Position numbers and translations under genes: made by a program
Assembly: GCF_026151205.1 (NCBI RefSeq)
Contig: NC_087078.1
Span: 124,001-188,000, forward strand
Direction of reading: 5' to 3'
Source: Bolinopsis microptera
Taxonomy: Eukaryota; Ctenophora; Tentaculata; Lobata; Bolinopsidae
Length of the DNA stretch: 64,000 nucleotides
Shown here: positions 56,001 through 64,000 of the stretch, in pieces
Numbering within the stretch: the first letter of the stretch is position 1
Layout: the number at the start of each line of letters is the position of its first letter
Notes under the pieces: generated by a model
The model's input: only the letters and a program-made list of their open reading frames with translations
The model's database searches: none
What the model was told of the DNA's origin: nothing

Positions 56001-56405
56001 AATGTTTATGTTATTGCATGATATTATTCTATTCGGGTTTTGACAAAATTGATTGATTACATTGTGATTTATATTACCTTTAAGCGTTCTCTATAACCCT
56101 GTGTATTTTGTTTTTAAAGTTACAAAGAATTCGAAATCAGTACCACTAAAATGATTGAATATAATTTATACAATTTGAAGTACGTTGTGTGATGTTTCAG
56201 GTTTTGTAGTATTACCAGTCGAGCATTTAGGACATGTGATCGTTTTACGAGTCTTCCGCCCAAATCATGGGATCGACCTCCGCCCTCGCGACCTCCGCCC
56301 TCGTGTCCAACCTTTTAGGAAACTTCCGCCCTTGCGTCCTCCGCCCTCAAGTCTTCCGCCTACGCGACCTCCGCCCACGCGTCTTCCGCCCTTGTGTCCT
56401 ATACC

Positions 56406-56591
56406 CGATACTTAAAGATCGCCGCGTGGATTGCAGCAACTCTCGTCCTCCTCTTCCTGGCCAACATGATCAAGAATACATCGCGCCAAACGCAAGCTGT
56501 TCGGATTGCTGCCCGAGAATTCGCCGAGACTCGGGGCCACCACGATCATGGAGTCGGGCGAACGTTATACCAGCAGAACCAGAGCGCCTAA
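56406..56591 (+). pseudogene. Retroelement third ORF, 3' part with membrane helix
   Basis: Directly after the mobile element, in the same frame as 54006-54453. Within the first ~25 residues a hydrophobic stretch (IAAWIAATLVLLFLANMI) forms a plausible transmembrane helix, followed by a polar Arg/His/Gln-rich tail and a stop. A C-terminal membrane anchor agrees with an env-like product, but the assignment is by position and topology only. Confidence 0.45.
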
Positions 56592-58413
56592 CACGTTCGG
56601 CTAGCCACATCTCCTTGATGGTAAATACAGGTGATAAACCCCCGACTGCGCCGACACCCCCGATACTGGAGGAGAAATACAGACTGGAAACGTTGCCACT
56701 TCGGGGCACCATACCTACAAGGGTACAGACCCATCTATCCCGACGTTCCAACCACCGCCGCTGCACCAGGGACCGCATTACCAGCGCTTAACGAGACGAG
56801 TATCTAAGCATATATGTCACTGCTTGTTCGAGATTGAACATAGTATACTACGCAGCACGATTTTAACACTTGATCTTAAAGCACTAATTTTTATACAAAT
56901 AACGTCGTAATGGCGTAACGACCCCACTATTGGGCTAAATATATTATCTTTTAAATCTAATCTCGCGGTTGTTGCCAGAGTATCCCTGCAATACTGATTA
57001 TTCGGTGCCATGGTGAGCTGTGTTAATGACCGCGATATTGCTCGGTAAGCATGCTCGACCTCTTCAGGACCTACGCCATGTTATACGAATCCATGTAGTA
57101 GTGTAGGTCCCTGGTCCTCAGAACCAATATCTTCTTTCGGGTTACTAACCTGAATCCTTTTCAGTATCACAAGCCGCTGGGACGCAACGGTGACTATCAC
57201 GGGTGATAAACGACACAACGCAGCCCCCTCGACCGCGTCAGTATAACATTACTGATTGGAGACGCAATTACGACCTTCGCAACGACAGACTCCTACCACC
57301 CTATGGAGCAACCCAGACTGATGTTGTACCTGTTACAACTTCCCGTCATAGACTCGAATGAACTCGATCACGGACAATATATTATAATGTTGTGAGAATA
57401 TAGACGATAGCGTAAATTAAATAGTCACGTGCTGGGCACGATCGAAATTACTATTCATTGAAAGTTTGAAGATACGTAGCGAGGCGCAGTTAAATTATTT
57501 TAAACAGCTCCCGAGATGATGGGGTTCAAGATAATAAATGTACGTAGAATATACGTGTACGTTATGTTTTTGACGAGGAACGCCGCCTCATGATGGTTTT
57601 TGCACGTGTACCGTGTTTTTAATGCAACGTTGGTCAGTACCACGTGAAACGATGTAGTTACACCAGAGGCAGATGTCGCCTTCTTTAGAAAAATTACGCA
57701 AATGTATTAACCGAAGGTTTTGTTTTGTTTTAAAGACCCGAGGGCCACCCTTAAGGGCTTTGAAACCGGTTTATTGACAATATAATATATAATAAATAAA
57801 CTGAAATCGTAACATTCATGTCAATACTAACTGAAATAATATAAGCTGTAGTTAAAATAATAATACTTACTGTCACTTAATTAAGATATATGATGTAATA
57901 AAATGAATCTCTTTATTTCCACACTAATTCTCACACCAAGCTTTAATTCACACACCAAAACTTTAAATTTTATCAGAATACAAATGTCCTAATATATACG
58001 TCTCTTATCTTTTAGTTAAAAAGTCAGGGGTGCAGCCGTTTAACTTCAATTAAGATTAAAACAATTCATCACGCTGGATCACGACGTTATTCTATCAAAA
58101 TCAGCTAGGCGTTATTTGAATTGATTGCTGGGCTCTGTGTGGTACTGTGTAGTGGTAAGTGGGTGTGTGTGCGCGTGGTTGTTATTATGATGCGTTGAGA
58201 TCAGCTACGTTGATGATATGTGATTGTGCGTGTTGTGCTGATAAGGCTTGAATTGAGCAATGGCCAGGAGTATTATCAGTAAACTAGTAGCAGGTCTGGC
58301 AGTGAAAATTTTCCGATTTCAAAAGTGGTCGGTAATTATTAGTTTTGAAGTGCTTTTGTAACTAAGAAGTTTATTGAGTGAATGCCTCATGTTGTTTAGA
58401 TAGTTTACTAATA
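56592..58413. other. Retroelement end and LINE 3' region, no gene
   Basis: No LTR could be paired with sequence upstream of gag. From about 57800 the sequence is probably the 3' untranslated part of the minus-strand LINE; AATAAA occurs on the minus strand near 57915. A frame at 56470-56778 (-) has no recognisable domain. Confidence 0.4.
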
Positions 58414-61400
58414 CTAAGTTATGTTGTGGGGTGTGTGATTTTGTGACCGTTGAGATTTCCTTAAACCTGGAATATTATTCAGTAAAAAGGTTTGCCAGCT
58501 TTCCTCGTTGTTGCCTCTTGATTGGTGTTCCAATAGCACACGTTTTGCATTAGACTTGTAAATGTTGATTGAAAATAAGCTGGGAAGACAAGTTATATTT
58601 AAGTTTGTTTCAGTGATGGCAAGCAGTGGACCTTTAAAAAATACTGATTGTCTAAAAGTGTTACTACCGTATGTAAGAAGCCAGTCAGAGCTAGTCTCAT
58701 GGCTGGAGTTAACTGTCGGGATATTACTTGGAAAAAGGCCTTTGATTGATTTTGGCACTGTTTCAGGGAAGTATTTCATCCTGTGCATTAATATAAGTGC
58801 ATTCTTCACGATAATTCCATGAATAGTGAGAATTCCATACTCTTTAAAGCTATCCCTCGTGTGTGCAGGCAATTGGCCGTCCTTGTAGAAATAGTTGACG
58901 TAACCTAGCATAACCATTCTCACACCTTGTTTCTGTTTTGTGAATAGTGACTCAATGTGTGATTTGGCTGCGAAACCCCAGACAAGGGAGCAGAAATTGA
59001 GGTGGGATTGAACAAAGCTGTGATAAATTTGAAGCCTGACTTTTAACGGTAAGTGCCGTTTAATTTTGTACATGATACCCATGTATCTATTCATCCTGGC
59101 CCTAACGGCATGTATGTGTTTGCTCCACGTTAATTTATCATCGATTATTACTCCGAGGAAACGTGCCTCAGTCACTTGATCTATCACTACTCCAGCTATG
59201 GAAACATTAATGTTAGAAAGGGTTGTCGTTCTATGATTGCTAAATACCATAAAGTGAGTTTTTTTGAGATTGAGAGCAAGTCCGTTGCTATCAACCCATT
59301 TGATCAGGAGCGAGGTTATTTGATTTAGTTTGAACTGAACCTCTTGCTCGGTGTAACCAGTAACTATGATATTCGCATCGTCTGCGTACAGTATAAACTT
59401 AGCTAAATTTGTGATGTTTGGAAGGTCGTTGATATAGATCACAAAGAGTAATGGTCCCAAAATCGACCCCTGGGGTACTCCAAACTGGATTTCTCTGGGC
59501 CTCGAGTCTTCTCCACCGACAGTCACGAATTGGTGGCGGCCGCTCAGATAGGACTCGAACCATTTAAGTGCTGAACCTTTAATGCCGTAATGTTCCAGTT
59601 TTTTTAGTAGTATAGGATGTTCAATGACGTCAAAAGCTTTAGAGTAGTCAAGAAGAAGCAGCACAGCAATTTGCTTACTGTTGAGAGAGTGTAGAATACT
59701 ATTTTGAGCATTAAGTAAAGCGTGTTCACATGACATGCCAGGCCTAAAACCGTACTGACTTTCAAAAAGTGATCCATTGAAGTCTAAAAATTCAAGAACT
59801 CGACTATGCATAAGTTTTTCGTATATTTTCGAGAAAGAGCTTAGCAAAGAGATTGGTCTGTAATTAGTAACTTCTGTTTTAGAGCCACCTTTGTGTATCG
59901 GAACAACTCGTGCCGATTTTAGAGCATTTGGAAATATTCCCTCAGTAAAGGAAGAATTTATGATTACGGCCAACGTTTTTGTGAATTTCGTATCTAAGCT
60001 TGCAAGCTTCATTGGTTCAATTTTTGTGTCGAGTGTCGCTTTGTTCTTGAATTTTTTTACTACTTTACTGATTTCAGAGGGCGTAACAGGTCTTAACTCA
60101 ATACTGCTAGTACCTATATCCGTCCTACGTCCGTCCTGTAAGAATTCTTCAAAACCTCCTGGATCGAAAGTTTGCCTAGCACTTATCTGGGACTTTATGT
60201 TGCTTGCAATGTTGGAAAAATACTCATTAAATTTAGCCGATACATCGGAATGGCTGCTGAGTATGTTTCCACATTCATCCTTTATTTTAATAGGCCCAGA
60301 GTGCCTGACATTTCTACCCAGGAGACTATTAATAAGTTGCCACTGCTTTTTGGAGTTGTCGCGGTACTCCTCAAAAAAGTTTTTGTAGTACTTGGTTTTG
60401 GCCAAATTTATATGTTTGTTACAAAATTTATTAATTTTTTTGTACGCAGCAATATTTGTCACGCTGGGAACTTTTATCTTATCGTGGTAGAGACGCTGTC
60501 TACGGGCACATGCATCTTCTAGCCACGGTAAGATCCAGGGTTTTGAGTCGTGCCGTTCATTTTTACGTCTAGGTCCAGGTTTCTTTTCAGGATATGCTTG
60601 ATCGTAATGTTTGGAATAGATTTCACTGAATTTGTCATACTGGTCATTCGCATTAGTTTCTCTGTGCACCTCACTCCACGTTTCGCTCTCAATAATTCTT
60701 TTGAAATCAGCATGTGCAGCCGCATTGAACCTGCGGAAGTTCGGCACCTTCTCACGACCCTCACTCGATATAACACGCCTCCCTGCACTCCTGCCCAGTG
60801 AGAGTGTCGTCAGTGTTGCTAAGTGGTCCGACACATTGACCGTCAGTACATGACAACTCAAGGTATTTAATAGGTCGTTGGTATAGACGTGGTCAATTAA
60901 GGTTGCGCTATGATCAGTTACACGAGTGGGCCTTGACACCAGTTGTACAAATCCGTATTTTTCATAAACTGCGATAAGATTTTTCCCTGCTACATCTTTT
61001 TCGTGTTTTACTAAATCAACATTATAGTCACCGGTAAAAACGATGTGTTTGCGAGAGTGCCTATCAAGACTTCGAAGTAGGTTATCTAGAATTTCGGTAA
61101 ATTTGTCAATACTCCTGGAAGGAGAGCGATAAACATTAACTAACAGTTTAGTTTTGTTGAAGCCTTTGCAGTTGTGAATCTTTACAAATTGGAACTCACC
61201 GTTCAAGTCACCATCCCCCTCAAAATTTGGCCTAAAAGATTCAATTTGTTCCGGATTACAGACCCGTTTGTTAATATATATCGTTAAACCCCCTCCCCTG
61301 CCTGTTTTCCTTACAGGGTCTTGCTGGATAGGCTCGTAGAAATTTTCCAAAATAAGGTCAGTAATCCCGTTCGGTAATTTATTCAGAGTACAGTTGGTTT

Positions 61401-62223
61401 CATTAAAACTTAAGATATCGAAATTGCTATATGTGTCGATCTCTTCCCGGAAGTAGCTGATATTATTATGTAGTGATCTCACATTTAGGGAAAAAATCTT
61501 GAGCTCGTTGCGATTCGCAGATTTTACGTGCGTCGGCTGCTTATATTCACAGCGTTGTAAGAATTGAGATAGCTCGTTCCAATAATCAGAGCAACCCTCG
61601 TGATCATCTAGCTTATCTCCTATATCATTTATTAAACAATCTCTGTGGTACGGATTAAATGAGATTTTGTCCGACTCTGTGCAGTAGTTCTCGTTCAAAT
61701 CGATGCAGTTTATATTGAAACCTGCAATATTCTCCTCGCAACACTTCACACATCCTAACACACCTCTGTAGCATTTCACGTGAACTTTCCTGTCGCACCA
61801 ATCACATTCTCTCACATTATTTATAGAATAAGACCATCCTAAACAAGCGTAACACTGTGCCTTAAATTTAACTTTCGCCTGCTGAGAGCCACTATCGTTT
61901 ACAGTTTCATCAATATTCGATTGTAGATCGTTACTAGTATTACTGTTTTTACAGCTTTTGCATGACCAGGTAGGATTCGCTTTCAGTGCTTTAGCTTCAG
62001 ACTTAGATAACGATTCGCATTTATGATGTTTAGTTGCTTTACATGTTGCACAAAAGAGTAATGGATGATTCTTTGTTAAACGTGTTTTACAAGTGCCACA
62101 TTGTTTAGAATTGGTCGGTGGATCTACTTGATTAGTTATACTGATAATATTTAATATATAAAACTTGTAATATAGTTTCGCTATAGAACTAGGAAAACGT
62201 AACCTGTCAGAACTGTTCAGCAA
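58414..62223 (-). CDS. LINE ORF2: two Zn fingers, endonuclease, RT
   Basis: 1,269 residues without stops. Order: a PHD-like finger (CGTCKTRLTK, CATCKATKHHKC, CKSC; about residues 42-92), a second Cys-rich finger (CYACLGW, CDWCDRKVHVKC, CVKC; about 123-160), then an AP-endonuclease (LNVRSLHNN, NETN, GRGGGLTIYI, GDYNVDL, VSDHLA) with the expected Asn/Glu/Asp/His residues. The reverse transcriptase has VVPIHKGG, NYRPISLLSSFSKIYEKLM, LLLLDYSKAFD, GVPQGSILGPLLF and catalytic YADD, and ends in a HLNFCSLVWG-type thumb. This layout is that of the Jockey/CR1 group. The intact frame suggests a young copy. The true start may be further inside the frame. Confidence 0.92.
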   Translation of the reverse strand: MLNSSDRLRFPSSIAKLYYKFYILNIISITNQVDPPTNSKQCGTCKTRLTKNHPLLFCATCKATKHHKCESLSKSEAKALKANPTWSCKSCKNSNTSNDLQSNIDETVNDSGSQQAKVKFKAQCYACLGWSYSINNVRECDWCDRKVHVKCYRGVLGCVKCCEENIAGFNINCIDLNENYCTESDKISFNPYHRDCLINDIGDKLDDHEGCSDYWNELSQFLQRCEYKQPTHVKSANRNELKIFSLNVRSLHNNISYFREEIDTYSNFDILSFNETNCTLNKLPNGITDLILENFYEPIQQDPVRKTGRGGGLTIYINKRVCNPEQIESFRPNFEGDGDLNGEFQFVKIHNCKGFNKTKLLVNVYRSPSRSIDKFTEILDNLLRSLDRHSRKHIVFTGDYNVDLVKHEKDVAGKNLIAVYEKYGFVQLVSRPTRVTDHSATLIDHVYTNDLLNTLSCHVLTVNVSDHLATLTTLSLGRSAGRRVISSEGREKVPNFRRFNAAAHADFKRIIESETWSEVHRETNANDQYDKFSEIYSKHYDQAYPEKKPGPRRKNERHDSKPWILPWLEDACARRQRLYHDKIKVPSVTNIAAYKKINKFCNKHINLAKTKYYKNFFEEYRDNSKKQWQLINSLLGRNVRHSGPIKIKDECGNILSSHSDVSAKFNEYFSNIASNIKSQISARQTFDPGGFEEFLQDGRRTDIGTSSIELRPVTPSEISKVVKKFKNKATLDTKIEPMKLASLDTKFTKTLAVIINSSFTEGIFPNALKSARVVPIHKGGSKTEVTNYRPISLLSSFSKIYEKLMHSRVLEFLDFNGSLFESQYGFRPGMSCEHALLNAQNSILHSLNSKQIAVLLLLDYSKAFDVIEHPILLKKLEHYGIKGSALKWFESYLSGRHQFVTVGGEDSRPREIQFGVPQGSILGPLLFVIYINDLPNITNLAKFILYADDANIIVTGYTEQEVQFKLNQITSLLIKWVDSNGLALNLKKTHFMVFSNHRTTTLSNINVSIAGVVIDQVTEARFLGVIIDDKLTWSKHIHAVRARMNRYMGIMYKIKRHLPLKVRLQIYHSFVQSHLNFCSLVWGFAAKSHIESLFTKQKQGVRMVMLGYVNYFYKDGQLPAHTRDSFKEYGILTIHGIIVKNALILMHRMKYFPETVPKSIKGLFPSNIPTVNSSHETSSDWLLTYGSNTFRQSVFFKGPLLAITETNLNITCLPSLFSINIYKSNAKRVLLEHQSRGNNEESWQTFLLNNIPGLRKSQRSQNHTPHNIT

Positions 62224-63065
62224 GGACTATTCAGCCCTGAGTGTGAATCAGCTCGTGACTTTCCGACTAAACTAAGAGTAACCTGTACAGATTTACCTGT
62301 ACAGAGTACAAATCAAAACCTGCCTGCCTGTTTATTATACCTGCCTGTTTAAAATGAAATTAAAAAAATACAAGATCTGTGTGAGAGTGTATACAAATTG
62401 TAGTGCTGTATCTGTGTGACCTCATTCCTGAAAAAATTTTTGTGTCACGTATGTCATCGTAAGATTGTACGTCGTATATATGTTCTATTATGTTATAAAT
62501 GTCTGTCATGCTGACATAATAATTATAGTGATGAATATTTTGGGTTATTGATATGAAAGATCGTGACCGTTTAAGTGTGATTGTATTGTTATTATCAGCC
62601 TTGATTTAGTGAGATAGTGATGGTTGATTTCAGAAATAGTTGACTGAGTAAATGTAAAGGTTAATAGGCCGATTTGAATATTAGACTAGAATAAATTGTA
62701 AATATGAGATTACAGGATGAGATTAGATAGTGTTTGAAAGAGCCAATCAGATCATTTCTAGCCTCGGTGCTGAGCTGTGAGCAGCTGATTTTGAAAAAAA
62801 TAAAGTCATGGGATCGCTAAGACATGAAAATATAGCAAATAATTGATGATAGCCACTAGCCAGTTTGAAATTATAGTGCGATTATTTAATTGTAATCCTC
62901 TTTTCATTGTACGATAGGCTGCACCCTCTGATGCAGGTATTTGTCGATACGTTTATTCACAGCAGATTTGTTGACATTTTGGGTAATTTAATAGACTTCT
63001 TTTAACATAACTTAAACTTAACTTTATCAGTCAGCTCAACTTCATGGCTTAAACACAAAACTAGT
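62224..63065 (-). other. Spacer between LINE ORF1 and ORF2
   Basis: About 840 bp without a gene; the direct repeat TTACCTGTACAG occurs near 62293. The spacer is longer than is usual between LINE ORFs, so an internal promoter or a separate insertion is possible. Confidence 0.4.
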
Positions 63066-63998
63066 TCACCTATAAGTGGACCGAGAAAATCGTTCTACTA
63101 TGTTAGCATAAAGGACGCGTAAGGGTAGCGGCCCTTTACGCAGCCCCAGAGTCAAGAGGATACAGTGAACCCAGCTTCTGGTTAGCACTGATTTACCTAG
63201 CTTGTTGAAGTGAATGCCGTCGCGTGCCAGGTGCGGTAGGCCGAATAGAACATTATCAAAGAGTTTGAAATTTCTACTGCGTAAGGAGAGTTGGAGCATC
63301 AGTTCGTTCGTCAGATCTATTGTCCGGTTCATTTTGTTGAAACGATCTGCATTTATGGACAATGGGCTGATGGAGTCAAATAAAAACTGGACGTTCAAGT
63401 GTCTGTACTTGTCAATGAAAAGTTTAACGTGGTTGTGGAGAGTCTGGGGATATGCACCGTTTTTCCTCAGGTCGTTTATCCCTGCTGAGATTAGGACTAC
63501 GTTAGCCTGCCGAATGGACTCATCGTGTTGGTCGAGATCGCGCAGCAGAAAGAGATCATTTCTGAAAGCTACGGCAGGCTCTTGCAGTTCACTGCAATCA
63601 AAAGAAGCGTTTTTGGAATCAGAGAGGATCAGTACGCGTTTAGGCCCTGGCTGTCTGGTGGTGGAGGGATGAGAGACAGGGCTCTGCTTAGGACGGGATG
63701 ATGGACTGATCAAAGTTCTGCAAGTAATGCTGATCCGGGTGCCTGTGCACTGCTCTTGATGGACCCGCGGTACACTGTGATCGAAGAGGTTCTGGCTAGA
63801 CCGAGTCATGGAGTACAAAGACCCGTGCTCGGGGGTAATGGAAAATCGCTCGTACTTTCCTGGCAGCTTCCTCCTGAAAACAACTGGGCGTGCAGCTCCG
63901 AGAGTGATGGTCAGGATGGAACTATCGGGGTCAAGCGACGGCTCGTTGTCGCTGTGGGGAGGAATGTGAGCTGTGTGTGAGTCGTATTTAGTCACCAA
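63066..63998 (-). CDS. LINE ORF1: AlkB-like dioxygenase fused to SGNH hydrolase
   Basis: Runs off the window's right edge, so the N-terminus is missing. Residues 1-96 match the AlkB core: H15-S-D17-N-E, ILTITLGAARPVVFRRK, GSLYSM, FDH74SVPR and R88-ISITC-R94, that is, the HxD...H iron ligands and the two arginines that hold 2-oxoglutarate. After a Pro/Ser linker, residues 120-290 have an SGNH-hydrolase layout: VLILSDSKN (block I), ISAGIND (173-176, block III GxND) and DGIH (260-263, block V DxxH). SGNH esterase domains occur in ORF1 of some CR1-type LINEs. AlkB enzymes remove methyl lesions from DNA or RNA bases. Same strand as ORF2, 840 bp upstream of it. Confidence 0.8.
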   Translation of the reverse strand: MVTKYDSHTAHIPPHSDNEPSLDPDSSILTITLGAARPVVFRRKLPGKYERFSITPEHGSLYSMTRSSQNLFDHSVPRVHQEQCTGTRISITCRTLISPSSRPKQSPVSHPSTTRQPGPKRVLILSDSKNASFDCSELQEPAVAFRNDLFLLRDLDQHDESIRQANVVLISAGINDLRKNGAYPQTLHNHVKLFIDKYRHLNVQFLFDSISPLSINADRFNKMNRTIDLTNELMLQLSLRSRNFKLFDNVLFGLPHLARDGIHFNKLGKSVLTRSWVHCILLTLGLRKGPLPLRVLYANIVERFSRSTYR

Positions 63999-64000
63999 GA

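Larger units (their letters stand above)
54454..56405. mobile_element. MULE-like element with ~500-bp inverted arms
   Basis: Arms 54454-54958 and 55908-56405 are inverted copies at about 95% identity. CGATACTTAA occurs immediately outside both ends (54444-54453 and 56406-56415), a 10-bp target duplication; 8-11 bp is usual for MULEs. The ends start GGG. The outermost 24 bp on each side have diverged apart from scattered matches; strong identity begins at AGGGCGGAAGACGCG. A second, 70-bp inverted pair (55529-55598 and 55736-55805) flanks the centre. Two divergent genes lie inside, one with a FLYWCH finger, a domain often found with MULE transposases. No DDE transposase is present, so the copy is non-autonomous. 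Confidence 0.75.

Noticed and set aside
50753-56591. Complete LTR retrotransposon with paired LTRs
   Set aside because: I compared the flanks by eye for a repeated TG...CA segment and found none; the element is partial.
59891-60853. Plus-strand frames opposite LINE ORF2
   Set aside because: Antisense shadows of a clearly coding minus-strand RT.
63214-63980. Plus-strand frames opposite LINE ORF1
   Set aside because: Antisense to the AlkB-SGNH frame, which has all the domain motifs.

Overview
This is eukaryotic, almost certainly metazoan, DNA. Genes are split by introns, several classes of animal-type transposable elements are present, and the recognisable host genes are animal-like: a TANGO1/cTAGE5-type coiled-coil protein, an SLC6-type transporter and a Piwi PAZ fragment. 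The species cannot be read from the sequence; a marine invertebrate with a repeat-rich genome fits. There are no bacterial operons, rRNA genes or CRISPR arrays. Many long open frames in the window are only by-products of satellites whose unit length is a multiple of three.

Layout. 1-2.6 kb is a 44-bp satellite ending just before a splice acceptor. 2.6-10.84 kb (+) holds the 3' exons of a TANGO1/MIA-family gene (coiled coils, then a Pro-Arg-Asp repeat domain); its introns carry a 21-bp X-box minisatellite, a 10-bp array and two TA-flanked MITEs. 11.8-14.9 kb looks like an unclassified transposon whose inverted ends begin with G tracts. 15-22 kb is decayed DNA with a LINE 3' relic (-), a tRNA-derived SINE and a P-loop helicase-like relic (-). 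22.3-29.35 kb is a 69-bp satellite, the first 5.6 kb of which looks like unpolished long-read sequence. A complete RTE-like LINE (29,351-32,889, +) is inserted in that satellite with an 11-bp target duplication, and the satellite resumes after it.

33-39 kb is mostly intergenic or intronic with several minisatellites. 39.8-41.2 kb (-) carries the last three exons of an SLC6-like transporter; the intron upstream is filled by 18 copies of a 70-bp unit that contains the predicted splice acceptor. 42.8-43.6 kb is a decayed LINE ORF1 (-). 44.1-45.3 kb is extremely rich in hairpins, including a cloverleaf-like set. 49.9-56.6 kb is a nest of broken retroelement: a Piwi PAZ fragment, a fused RT/integrase scrap, then a Ty3/gypsy-like element (gag, RNase H, integrase, third ORF). 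The third ORF is interrupted by a ~1.95-kb MULE-like element with ~500-bp inverted arms, a 10-bp target duplication and two divergent small genes, one with a FLYWCH finger. 58.4-64 kb (-) is a non-LTR retrotransposon of the Jockey/CR1 group: ORF2 (two PHD/RING-like fingers, endonuclease, reverse transcriptase) downstream of an ORF1 that fuses an AlkB-type 2OG-Fe(II) dioxygenase to an SGNH hydrolase.

The strongest leads are the AlkB-SGNH ORF1, the head-to-head FLYWCH mobile element, the palindrome (a perfect RFX X-box) that recurs both in unrelated minisatellites and 13-17 nt upstream of several splice acceptors, and the cloverleaf hairpin block.
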